Origin: Trichomonas vaginalis G3
Lineage: Eukaryota > Parabasalia > Trichomonadida > Trichomonadidae
Direction: 5' to 3'
Length of the DNA stretch: 64,000 nucleotides
Assembly (NCBI RefSeq): GCF_026262505.1
Contig: NC_067203.1
Location: 2,728,001 to 2,792,000, forward strand
The notes under the pieces are model-generated. The model ran no database searches, was not told the origin of the DNA, and worked only from the letters and a program-made list of their open reading frames with translations. This document shows positions 8,605 to 16,291 of the stretch, in pieces. A program made the translations under genes and the position numbers. The first letter of the stretch is position 1; each line of letters starts with the position of its first letter.

Positions 8605-9001
8605 ATGGGTTTATTTGGCGCATTAGCAGGAGTCGCATCTAGATTTTTACCCGCAGTGGGAACAATAGCCAGAGGTGTATTTGGAGTTGGAAGGAAGATT
8701 TTGAGTACATTAGGTATACTTAAAGAGAAAGCACAACCTATTATACAAACTGTACAGAAAGTTGGGATGTAGCACGAGATGCAGCAAATCTTATTCCAAA
8801 TCCTGAAACAAGAGGAAAAGTTCAAGGATGGATGGACAATGTAGGAAGACAAGCAGGAAACTACTATAACAAAGCAAATGACTACTATAACCAAGCAGGA
8901 CACTATATGGACCAAGGTGAAAGATTCTTTAACAGAGGATATAACCATGCACAACAGTGGGTAAACAATAACCAACCTCAACCGCCTCAAAGGGGAATGT
9001 A
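8605..9001 (+). pseudogene. Minor capsid-like Gly/Ala-rich gene, broken
   Basis: It starts MGLFGALAGVASRFLPAVG, a hydrophobic Gly/Ala-rich segment, and ends in an Asn/Tyr/Gln-rich tail (NYYNKANDYYNQAGHY). It is similar in design to other small Phe/Gly-start genes in these elements and is probably a minor, membrane-active or DNA-associated virion peptide. It lies head-to-head with the integrase gene across a 19-bp gap. Broken, about one break. Confidence 0.5.
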
Positions 9002-9021
9002 AATTTTTTTACTGAGATGAA

Positions 9022-9177
9022 ATGAACAATACAGCATTGAGACAAATGGGCTCAAGATGGCTTTGTCGGCTTCCAGCAGTTACACCACCACGTGTTTGTC
9101 AAGTTCTTCCTATACCTCAGGAAGTTTTAGACCGACTTAAAAAACAACAACAACCAGTTGAAAACAAACCAAACTAA
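9022..9177 (+). CDS. Small 51-aa Maverick protein
   Basis: A short gene starting MNNTALRQMGSRWLCRLPAV with a Gln/Lys-rich end. It is supported mainly by its leader: the sequence TTTTTTACTGAGATGAAATGA precedes both this start and the next gene's start (9197). Both genes probably use the same promoter-like element. Function unknown. Confidence 0.4.
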   Translation: MNNTALRQMGSRWLCRLPAVTPPRVCQVLPIPQEVLDRLKKQQQPVENKPN

Positions 9178-9196
9178 AATTTTTTACTGAGATGAA

Positions 9197-9781
9197 ATGA
9201 CCGAAGAAGTTGAAACGGTAGATTTGACACCACAAACAAAAAGTTCAGAACCATTGTCAAAACCTGTCAAAGAACTTACAGATGAAGAGAAAAATTCAAT
9301 AATAGAAAGTGTGAGGTCTGGAAATACAAACCCTAACTACAAAGTCACTTTTCATAGAAATGGAACGGCTAGTATCTCAAAAAAGAAACAGACTCTCACA
9401 AATAAAATATTGAAGTCTGAAGGAGTTTATGAGACAACAGATGGAAAAGTTTACTTCACCGACCAACAGTTCATTATAGAACATCTCATTGACTTAGAGT
9501 CGAAATATTCTACACTTTACAACAAACACAAAAAGTTGAAAGGAAAACAAAAACAAATGGCATATGATATTTATGAAGATGTTGACGACACAACTGTTCC
9601 TGCAAGTGAGCTAAAGTCAGCAGAACCGAAAAGTGACGAAAAACCGATAGAAGAAGAAAAACCAAAAACTGAAGATAAACCAAAACCAAAGTTTGGTTTG
9701 GAGACTAAACCAAGTCAACCTTCATTAGCTGGTATGGGTTGGCGTCAAAGACTTATGGTAGCGGGCGGTTATGTTAAGTAA
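9197..9781 (+). CDS. Maverick protein, 194 aa, unknown
   Basis: A hydrophilic protein with a Glu/Thr-rich start. Its basic middle (SISKKKQTLTNKILKSEG) is followed by a predicted coiled-coil stretch (LESKYSTLYNKHKKLKGK). A Pro/Lys/Glu-rich linker leads to a short C-terminal MGWRQRLMVAGGYVK. It shares a TTACTGAGATGAA leader with the gene before it. I do not recognise the family. The layout resembles small virion or regulatory proteins. It looks whole. Confidence 0.55.
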   Translation: MTEEVETVDLTPQTKSSEPLSKPVKELTDEEKNSIIESVRSGNTNPNYKVTFHRNGTASISKKKQTLTNKILKSEGVYETTDGKVYFTDQQFIIEHLIDLESKYSTLYNKHKKLKGKQKQMAYDIYEDVDDTTVPASELKSAEPKSDEKPIEEEKPKTEDKPKPKFGLETKPSQPSLAGMGWRQRLMVAGGYVK

Positions 9782-9785
9782 AGGA

Positions 9786-9905
9786 AAAAAACATTTTTTT
9801 ATTTTATTTGAAATGTACGCTGAGTTTGTTGGAGAAGACCGTTGGGAAACTTGTTTGTTAGATGAGAAATATGAAATGGCATACCATTTAAAACAAAACA
9901 TTTTT
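9786..9905 (+). repeat. Partial tandem copy of the HNH gene (leader plus first codons)
   Basis: About 95 bp (T-rich leader and the first codons, MYAEFVGEDRWETCLLDEKY) are repeated almost perfectly at 9905-10000, where the HNH gene proper starts. The first copy runs directly into sequence resembling the gene's own 3' end (GGCATACCATTTAAAAC, compare 10505-10522). This suggests an old tandem duplication that has mostly collapsed. Confidence 0.6.
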
Positions 9906-9935
9906 TCAAAAAAATATTTTTTTATTTTATTTGAA

Positions 9936-10520
9936 ATGTACGCTGAGTTTGTTGGAGAAGACCGTTGGGAAACTTGTTTGTTAGATGAGAAATATGAAAT
10001 TCACTGTTGTGAGTCATTTGAAGTCAGAAACAAAAAGACAAAAAGAGTTTTAAGCGAATGTGAGCGAAATGACGGATATGCTACTATGAGGATGGGTGGA
10101 AAAAACTATTTTAAACATATTGTCATTGCAACTCATTTTATACCGAACCCTAACAATTTACCTTTTGTAGACCATATAAACCATATAAGAAACGACAATA
10201 GACTTGAAAACTTGCGTTGGGTCACTCGTTCTGAAAACAATAAGAACAAAGGCAAATTTGGAGATATTGTATTCGAATTTGTCGACGAACTAGAAGATGA
10301 AACAATTGAAATTACAGACTATGGTAAGCATACGTTTGAGTTTTACTACTATAGCGAAGAACAAGACTCTTTCTACTTTTATACCGGCGTAAACTATAGG
10401 AAATTACAAGTATATTTTACTAAGGCGGGCTATGCTCATGTAAACGCTAGAGATACAGATGGAAAATGCGTTCGAATACTTCTTAACAAATTCAAGAAGC
10501 TATATGGCATACCATTTTAA
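9936..10520 (+). CDS. HNH homing-type endonuclease
   Basis: About 195 residues from the second MYAEF start. The N-terminal part resembles a NUMOD4-like DNA-binding segment. The HNH core follows, with FVDHINHIRNDNRLENLRWVTRSENN (key residues DH-x-NH..., N, and the NLRW-x-x-x-x-x-N end). The C-terminal 65 residues (EITDYGKHTFEFYYY ... GKCVRILLNKFKKLYGI) resemble the stand-alone protein at 57432-57752. Such enzymes nick or cut DNA at specific sites and are common selfish riders of viral genomes. The gene lies directly before polymerase B. It looks whole. Confidence 0.75.
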   Translation: MYAEFVGEDRWETCLLDEKYEIHCCESFEVRNKKTKRVLSECERNDGYATMRMGGKNYFKHIVIATHFIPNPNNLPFVDHINHIRNDNRLENLRWVTRSENNKNKGKFGDIVFEFVDELEDETIEITDYGKHTFEFYYYSEEQDSFYFYTGVNYRKLQVYFTKAGYAHVNARDTDGKCVRILLNKFKKLYGIPF

Positions 10521-10548
10521 AACAGTATATTTTTTTATTTTTATAAAA

Positions 10549-12702
10549 ATGCCCCCATATAGAATGGATAGAAAATCTGCTAGAATAAAAGCAGAGTTAG
10601 AAAGATATGGCTGGAGAGTTTCGAAGAATTTTAAATATAGGAAGGGAAGACCCATAAAAGTCTATGACAAATTGTCTGGTCTTCGCTACGAAATGGACTT
10701 AAAAACAGCACGCGCCAATTATCCAAACAGACTAGAGAGGTTAGAAGAAGAGCGTCTTATGAACATGCCTTTCGATGTTAGTGAGCCTCAAGTTGAAGGA
10801 CACGACGGTTTTGCCAGATTCTACTGGAAACATGACGAACAATTGTATCCTTTGAGAAGGAAAAAAGGAAAAGGTGAAGACGCACATGCTCCCATGGAAA
10901 GAACAAGATATGCATATGAAAAGTATCGTGAAGTTAGAAGTAAAATTACATCTGGTCGAACCTTTACAGTAAACTTTGACGAAGGAAAGAACAAAGAAGG
11001 CTTCATGGGTGTACTTGCTGCCATACAAGACGGAAATAAGAAAGGACACAATCTCAGACTAACCGTAACAGATTTAGATGGCCATATTTACTATGCACAT
11101 GGCAATGTCACAACAGCCGCACAACTTCTTGACGCTTTCAAGACTACAAAGAGAGAACAAATGTTTGACTCCGACTCAGATATTTTGAATGCGATTGAAG
11201 GGATTGCAAGCGTGAAGTTCGAATGGTATCAACCTAACCCTCAAGCAGTCAGACAACATGCTGGATACTTCCCGTTCATAAACAAGTCTGACATTGACTT
11301 GACAAGGTATGGAATTTACAATTCACTTGAAACAATTGTCAATGAACCTTGTATTCTTACATGTCTCAGGAACTCAGGTCTTGTTACAGATGAGAAGATG
11401 AAGTATCTTGAGTCATGTGTGAAGACAAGGTACATTCTTAGAGGTCAATTGGCAAAAGTTGCACCGTTGGCAAATGTCAATATCCGAGTTAACATTCCGA
11501 CTGAGAAAGGTTCTTCACATGACGACTATGTTGTTGACAAAGACTTACCATGGTTGAAGATTGTACTTGTCCACAACCACTTCATGTTGAACGAAAGTCT
11601 TACAAACCCATTGTTCGGAAGAGGTAAGTGCAACATTGTCAGAGCTGTTAACATTCTTTTCGAGAAAGGTTTGTTGGAACCAATTCCAGATGACAAGCTG
11701 ACAGAAACTTTTGTACCAAAAGACGAAACAAACTTTTCATTGTTGGTAAGACCAAAAGTTGTTCCAGACAAAGTTCTAGCACAAAAGAAGTACACAGTTC
11801 CAAAAGGAGTTGGATTGTTCGGATACCAACCTGAACCAGAAGAACTTCCAATGAGGTTGCAAGAACTTCAAGATGCTATAAACAAACTTCCATTGAGACA
11901 TCCAATCGACGTCAAATTGTATTGGAGAGCATCAGAGTTAGGTCAGAAGGTTTTATATGAAACAGGTTGCTTTGACGATGTTTATGAGATAACAGGAGAA
12001 GTTTCTCAGAAGATAAGAGACTCGCTTGAATTTCCAAAAACTGGACCGATTGGATGCAACAAGTTCGACTCATATGAAAAGATATACTATGTCGACCTTA
12101 ACGCTGCGTACATGAAGTTTGTCCAATATATTCCGACTGGAATTCCAAACGAAGATGGTGAGTTCCCGGGAAGGAACTATACAGTTGGAAAGGTCATACA
12201 ACAACTGTATGATATTAGGAAAGCTTCAAACCCCAAGCTTGCAATGACACTCAAATTGCTTATGAATTCGACATGGGGATATTCCATTAAAAAACCTCAA
12301 AAGATGAAGAGTAAACACTATGAGAAGGTCGACAACTTTGTTGAAAGGTTTTCTCCTTTTGTTTTGAAGTACGAGTTCACCGAAGGTCAAAGTGGCTTAG
12401 TAACCACATTAAAACCTATTGTCGAACATTGGTCTTACCCTCAGTTCGCAAAAGCAGTCCTTGACAACTACAACAAATTCTTCTCCGAGGTCAAATCCAA
12501 AGTTGTGGTATACTACGAGAACATCGACGCACTCATGACGAACGAAGAAGGATACAACAAACTCATTGAAATGGGAATGGTCGGTGAAAAGATGGGCTGT
12601 TTTAAGGTAGATAAGGTATTTTCCGAAGTTCATGTAATATCAAAAAGGAAATATTGGGGTATACTTGAAGACGGCACAGAAATAAAACATTGCATGAAAT
12701 AA
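10549..12702 (+). CDS. Maverick family-B DNA polymerase
   Basis: A 717-residue protein counted from the ATG after TTTTTTTATTTTTATAAAA. Palm-domain motifs are visible: motif A as YYVDLNAAYMKF (about residue 515), motif B as KLLMNSTWGYS and the motif C region as VVYYENIDALM. The N-terminal half is basic and long, and I do not see the usual exonuclease motifs clearly. Mavericks encode protein-primed family-B polymerases that copy the linear element. It differs strongly from the polymerase of the outer element (34949-38376). The reading frame looks whole. Confidence 0.75.
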   Translation: MPPYRMDRKSARIKAELERYGWRVSKNFKYRKGRPIKVYDKLSGLRYEMDLKTARANYPNRLERLEEERLMNMPFDVSEPQVEGHDGFARFYWKHDEQLYPLRRKKGKGEDAHAPMERTRYAYEKYREVRSKITSGRTFTVNFDEGKNKEGFMGVLAAIQDGNKKGHNLRLTVTDLDGHIYYAHGNVTTAAQLLDAFKTTKREQMFDSDSDILNAIEGIASVKFEWYQPNPQAVRQHAGYFPFINKSDIDLTRYGIYNSLETIVNEPCILTCLRNSGLVTDEKMKYLESCVKTRYILRGQLAKVAPLANVNIRVNIPTEKGSSHDDYVVDKDLPWLKIVLVHNHFMLNESLTNPLFGRGKCNIVRAVNILFEKGLLEPIPDDKLTETFVPKDETNFSLLVRPKVVPDKVLAQKKYTVPKGVGLFGYQPEPEELPMRLQELQDAINKLPLRHPIDVKLYWRASELGQKVLYETGCFDDVYEITGEVSQKIRDSLEFPKTGPIGCNKFDSYEKIYYVDLNAAYMKFVQYIPTGIPNEDGEFPGRNYTVGKVIQQLYDIRKASNPKLAMTLKLLMNSTWGYSIKKPQKMKSKHYEKVDNFVERFSPFVLKYEFTEGQSGLVTTLKPIVEHWSYPQFAKAVLDNYNKFFSEVKSKVVVYYENIDALMTNEEGYNKLIEMGMVGEKMGCFKVDKVFSEVHVISKRKYWGILEDGTEIKHCMK

Positions 12703-12756
12703 AAACATTGCATGAAATAAAACGTTTTTAAAACCATATATTTTTACATATATGAA

Positions 12757-13617
12757 ATGCTTCAGGTTGAAAAACAAAGAACAAAAGTAGCAGATACAAA
12801 ACCGTTAGACTATATCTTCACAAATGCCGGTAGGACTATATCAGATGAAGAAATTTCATCCGGGGCTTACAGGTTTGACTATCCAATTCGTTGGCTTCAA
12901 AGTCCTTCAGATGCAAAGGCAATAGGATTTAGAAGAGTTTTGTTTTCAAATAGAACGAACGCCTTCATGTTCGCAGTATATTTTCATGGTCAGTATAAAG
13001 GTTCTGATGGTCTAATAGAAAAATTTGACGAAATGAAAATCTTTACAATTCGTTCAGACGAAAGTCTTGAGAAAACTCTAAATGACTTTCAAACTCAAAT
13101 AAACAAATACTACTGGGAATTTCAAGAAAAATACGACTCTTTACTAAATGGAACATACTATCTGAAACTAGAATATGACAAGATGAACTCCACCGTTTCA
13201 TTTCAAAAGATTGAAATTAACCCTCCAAGAGATACAGAGTTTTTATATTGGGGAGTAGACAAACGTTCTTGGGCACAATTTCTTCGGTTACTAAACCAGA
13301 ACGAACCATTACCACCAGATGGTCCATTTAAATTTATACTTCCACCAGCAGATTTGACAGTTTATAGAAACGTGTTTGACCCTCAAAATGTCATGTGTCA
13401 TGCAAGTTTCAGTTCAAGCAACAACAGTTTTCTTTGTATTGGTAAGGACTTTTATGACTTTGCTTCTAAATTCTACGAACCACCTAGTAACAGTTTCTCT
13501 GACTTTCAAGTTTGGTTCACAACAAACAGTGTGCAGCATATTATTCCATTGTACTATGACTTTTATCTCGAATTGTCTTTCATATACAACTACGGAAAAG
13601 TGCTGAAAAAGTATTGA
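12757..13617 (+). CDS. Second penton-like capsid-module protein, 286 aa
   Basis: A paralogue of the 5397-6245 protein with the same order of conserved segments: TKPLDYIFTNAGR, YRFDYPIRWLQSP, KAIGFRRV, HASFSS-x-NNSFLC, YEPPSNSFSDFQVWFTTNS and the ELSFIYNY end. The two proteins are clearly homologous but divergent, so this is an old duplication and not an assembly copy. It stands between polymerase B and the repeat region. Role by analogy: minor capsid or penton. It looks whole. Confidence 0.55.
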   Translation: MLQVEKQRTKVADTKPLDYIFTNAGRTISDEEISSGAYRFDYPIRWLQSPSDAKAIGFRRVLFSNRTNAFMFAVYFHGQYKGSDGLIEKFDEMKIFTIRSDESLEKTLNDFQTQINKYYWEFQEKYDSLLNGTYYLKLEYDKMNSTVSFQKIEINPPRDTEFLYWGVDKRSWAQFLRLLNQNEPLPPDGPFKFILPPADLTVYRNVFDPQNVMCHASFSSSNNSFLCIGKDFYDFASKFYEPPSNSFSDFQVWFTTNSVQHIIPLYYDFYLELSFIYNYGKVLKKY

Positions 13618-13639
13618 AAAATGAGTTTTGGTTAGATGG

Positions 13640-13862
13640 TTTTTAGGTGTGCCTATGTGCCTATGTGCCTCGGTCATTTTAACTTCTTTTAAAAAGTGTG
13701 ACAACAAGACATTTTGACAACAGTCCAGGAAATAAACTTCATCGTATATGTTTTGAAGAACTGAAGTGTGCCTATGTGCCCATGTGTGCCTATGTGCCTA
13801 TGTGCCTCGGTCATTTTAACTTCTTTTAAAAAGTGTGACAACACGACATTTTGACAACATCG
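13640..13862 (+). repeat. Conserved Maverick repeat unit, two forward copies
   Basis: Two copies of a unit made of a short GTGCCTAT tandem stretch, the block AACTTCTTTTAAAAA and a block with GACAACA-x-GACATTTTGACAACA. The long core (starting at 13681 and 13818) agrees with the outer element's array core at 38 of 42 positions by eye. The GAAGAACTG box at about 13756 is also shared. An inverted copy lies at 14985-15145, on the other side of gene 14074-14970. Confidence 0.75.
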
Positions 13863-14073
13863 TAGAAAACACGCAAAACTCTTGAATTTTGTATAAAAAG
13901 CAACCGTTGAATTTTGTGACGGTTGGTATATTCTTCACAAAATGCTTGTTTTGAGGTCGAGCCAAAAGTGGCTCCACCGTAGAAAACACACAAAACTCAT
14001 GAATTTCCTTAAGATAAAAAATATATTTTAGTTTTTTTTTAAAAAAATATTTTTTTATTTTTATTGTAAGAAC
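13863..14073 (+). promoter_or_regulatory. Structured leader region before gene 14074
   Basis: A non-coding stretch with small hairpins (CAACCG/CGGTTG near 13904-13925 and GAGCC/GGCTC near 13960-13975). AAAACTCATGAATTTCCTTAAGATA follows in two pieces (13995 onward), then T-rich runs ending TATTTTTTTATTTTTATTG-TAAGAAC before the ATG. The CATGAATTTCCT-AAGATA and terminal TAAGAAC boxes are repeated before genes 15589 and 16292, which suggests joint control. Confidence 0.55.
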
Positions 14074-14970
14074 ATGTTAGCAACAACAGCACCAAACTCT
14101 TTAGTCATGAACCCAACTTCAATGTTAGTAGAAATGAAAAGCTTCATTCCTTCTTCATATACTTTCGAAACAGAAATCCAGAAGATAAAGCAGGAACTTC
14201 TCCAAGGAGATTTAGACTGCACTGCAAAAGATGAAACAAATGAACAGTATCTTTATGAAATGCAGGACCTGGTGGAACATCTACCTAAACTTCCTGAAAT
14301 ACAACAACAAAAGCTCACTATTCAAGAATTCGATGAAATAGAAGTCAAAGCAACCGACTCAGTTGAAATTAAGAAGTTCATACGTAATGTAAACTATGAG
14401 TTTCTTGGATTTCATTGCAACCACAAAGACTGCGATATGGTATATTTCATGGACATATATAAATCTGAGGAGTTTAAGACCTACGACAACTTTGTTTCGT
14501 TAGTTGCTGAGTGTGTCTTGCAGATAAGAGGTGAGGATAGAAGAGGTAAGGTATGGAACCAACAAATAAAACCAGCAGCCTTTGAGTTAAAGAAAACCAT
14601 TTACGCCTTGGTCATACTTGCAGGTAAGGTTTCAGAATATAACGCTAAAATGAACCCACAATGTTCAAAATGTAAAGCAGCAACAAGGAAATATAACTAC
14701 TCCGTCAAAGAGATAGAACGTATGAGAAAAGACTATGCTGACTTAAAGAAAGAAGTAGAGAAACCAGCAGAAGATAAAATGGACATGTTGACATTTCTGA
14801 ACAAAAACTATCCAACAGCTGACGATTTCCTTCTATCTGACGTCAAGAAGAAATATAAAGAAACATTCGGCATTGTTAAAAAATTCGATGTACTAAAAGA
14901 AGAAATAGAAGCCACAAAACTGTTTAAAGTCATGAACCATCACAACATATACCATGTAAAACGCTTGTGA
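14074..14970 (+). CDS. Maverick protein, 298 aa, Cys-pair protein, unknown
   Basis: A mainly helical hydrophilic protein with a possible metal-binding pattern (FHCNHKDCDM near residue 110 and CSKCKAATRKY near residue 198). A predicted coiled coil (EIERMRKDYADLKKEVEK) and a basic C-terminus follow. It shares its leader motif with the two KilA-N genes downstream and lies between inverted copies of the conserved repeat. That is the position held by the primase-helicase in the outer element. I infer a role in DNA binding or replication but cannot name the family. It looks whole. Confidence 0.55.
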   Translation: MLATTAPNSLVMNPTSMLVEMKSFIPSSYTFETEIQKIKQELLQGDLDCTAKDETNEQYLYEMQDLVEHLPKLPEIQQQKLTIQEFDEIEVKATDSVEIKKFIRNVNYEFLGFHCNHKDCDMVYFMDIYKSEEFKTYDNFVSLVAECVLQIRGEDRRGKVWNQQIKPAAFELKKTIYALVILAGKVSEYNAKMNPQCSKCKAATRKYNYSVKEIERMRKDYADLKKEVEKPAEDKMDMLTFLNKNYPTADDFLLSDVKKKYKETFGIVKKFDVLKEEIEATKLFKVMNHHNIYHVKRL

Positions 14971-14984
14971 AACTTTATGGTAGA

Positions 14985-15145
14985 AATCTATTTTTGTCTG
15001 ATTTACGCTCATTAACGATGAAATCATGACAAAACATATACGAAGAAGTCTATTTCCTGTGTTGTTGTCAAAATGTCGTGTTGTCAGTAATTTTAAGAGA
15101 AGTTCATTTGACCTGGTGACCTGGTGACCTGGTGACCTGGTTCCA
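14985..15145 (-). repeat. Conserved Maverick repeat unit, inverted copy
   Basis: The unit of 13640-13862 in reverse: TGTTGTTGTCAAAATGTCGT, then TTTTAAGAGAAGTT and a GACCTGGT tandem stretch (four short copies at about 15113-15141). Upstream, the ACGCTCATTAACGATGAAATCATGAC stretch (written here in parts: ACGCTCATTAACGATG and AAATCATGACAAAACAT) also occurs beside the outer element's array near 43795-43910. Confidence 0.65.
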
Positions 15146-15175
15146 CCTAAAATATATTTTTGCTGGAAAAATGAC

Positions 15176-15500
15176 CAAATTTCATGATATAACTGTATTT
15201 TTTTGACGAAGTGAACTTTAACACTTCGTCAAAAAAATCCCTGAAATCGTGAAAAAAACTCATGAAAATCGTGAAATTTCTCTAGACCGACTTTTTTCGG
15301 TCTTGCATAAAACTCATGAAAATCGTGAAAAAATGACCAAAAATCATGATATAACTGTATTTTTTTTACGAAGTGAACTTTAACACTTCGTAAAAAAATC
15401 CCTGAAATCGTGAAAAAAACTCATGAAAATCGTGAAAAATTGCGACCCCGACTTTTACAGGGGTCACCTAAAACACATGAAAATCGTAAAAAAACTCTAT
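15176..15500 (+). repeat. Iteron array with two covarying hairpins, two copies
   Basis: A unit of about 160 bp occurs twice (about 15172-15330 and 15332-15480). Each unit has a perfect long stem (16 bp at 15198-15237; 15 bp at 15361-15398) with the same 8-base loop AACTTTAA. Then come iterons of the form CTCATGAAAATCGTGAAA and a short hairpin (GACCGA/TCGGTC at 15285-15302; GACCCC/GGGGTC at 15444-15465). Both hairpins change on both arms at once, so the structure was kept while the sequence changed. It lies directly upstream of the KilA-N genes. Confidence 0.75.
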
Positions 15501-15504
15501 GAAA

Positions 15505-15588
15505 TCATGAATTTCCTCAAGATAGAAAAAATAAAATAACGCTAGTTTTTTTAAAATATTTTTTTTATTTTGTATGTAAGAACAGGAA
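15505..15588 (+). promoter_or_regulatory. Shared leader of the KilA-N genes, first copy
   Basis: The boxes CATGAATTTCCTCAAGATAG, ATAACGCTAGTTTTTT, AAATATTTTTTTTATTTTGT and TATGTAAGAACAG run up to the ATG at 15589. The last three boxes recur at 16230-16291 before the next gene. Confidence 0.6.
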
Positions 15589-16203
15589 ATGACAAACACT
15601 GAGTTTGAAACAGTTAAAAAGATAGACAATGAGACCAAAGTGGTTAGAATTGGTGATTTAAACGTAAGATACTCAAATAAATACAAAAAATATTCTTTGT
15701 CAGACATTTTAACACTATCTGAAAAGAAAACATCCCACGACTGGGTTAGAAATGCTTCTAGTCAGAAAATTTTGACAAGAAATCCTGAGCTTTTGATATC
15801 GGTAAGATTTCATGGAACTACAGCATATCTTATAGACAAAAGTCTTATACCGATAGTTTTGTTATGGTTAGACCCAGTTGTTGGATATAATTTCATAACA
15901 TATGGTTCATTCGATACGGAACGTTGCAGTGAAGGCTTACTTTACATCGTTCAGAAACCGAAGGACTTCAATACAAAGAGATATAAGATAGGAAGAACAT
16001 ATAATATAACTCAAAGATATGACAGTACAGTCAATAGAGTCAAGGTTGTGTTTGTTAACGATATGAGAGCTGCTGAAACAGAACTGCTTGAAAAGTTTGA
16101 GAAAATGTATGGTGCTCCCATGAAAGGTAAAGAAACGTTTGAAGTAGATGAGATAGATAGTGCTATAAAATTATTTGACGAAGTTGCTGAAAAATACATG
16201 TAA
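15589..16203 (+). CDS. KilA-N / T5orf172 (GIY-YIG-like) protein
   Basis: A 204-residue protein. The N-terminal half is KilA-N-like (SLSDILTLSEKKTSHDWVRN followed by the LDPVVGYNFITYGSFDTER region). The C-terminal half matches T5orf172/MUG113 GIY-YIG-like domains (LLYIVQ, then YKIGRTYNITQRYDST, then a conserved AETELLEKF helix). Such fusions are typical of phages and large eukaryotic DNA viruses and bind, and sometimes cut, DNA. It sits just after the iteron array and is probably a regulator or nuclease acting on element DNA. It looks whole. Confidence 0.75.
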   Translation: MTNTEFETVKKIDNETKVVRIGDLNVRYSNKYKKYSLSDILTLSEKKTSHDWVRNASSQKILTRNPELLISVRFHGTTAYLIDKSLIPIVLLWLDPVVGYNFITYGSFDTERCSEGLLYIVQKPKDFNTKRYKIGRTYNITQRYDSTVNRVKVVFVNDMRAAETELLEKFEKMYGAPMKGKETFEVDEIDSAIKLFDEVAEKYM

Positions 16204-16214
16204 AGCGTTTATTT

Positions 16215-16291
16215 TTGGTCTTTTATACAAGATAGAAAATAACGCTAGTTTTTTATAAAATATTTTTTTTATTTTGTATGTAAAGACAGTA
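16215..16291 (+). promoter_or_regulatory. Shared leader of the KilA-N genes, second copy
   Basis: It repeats CAAGATAGAAAATAACGCTAG, in parts CAAGATAGAAAA and ATAACGCTAG, then TATTTTTTTTATTTTGTATG and TAAAGACAGTA before the ATG. The match to the 15505-15588 leader sets the start of the next gene at 16292 and not at the earlier in-frame ATG at 16274. Confidence 0.6.

Noticed and set aside
13414-13707. A 97-residue reverse frame over the end of the second penton-like gene
   Set aside because: Antisense shadow that extends into the conserved repeat; no leader motif.
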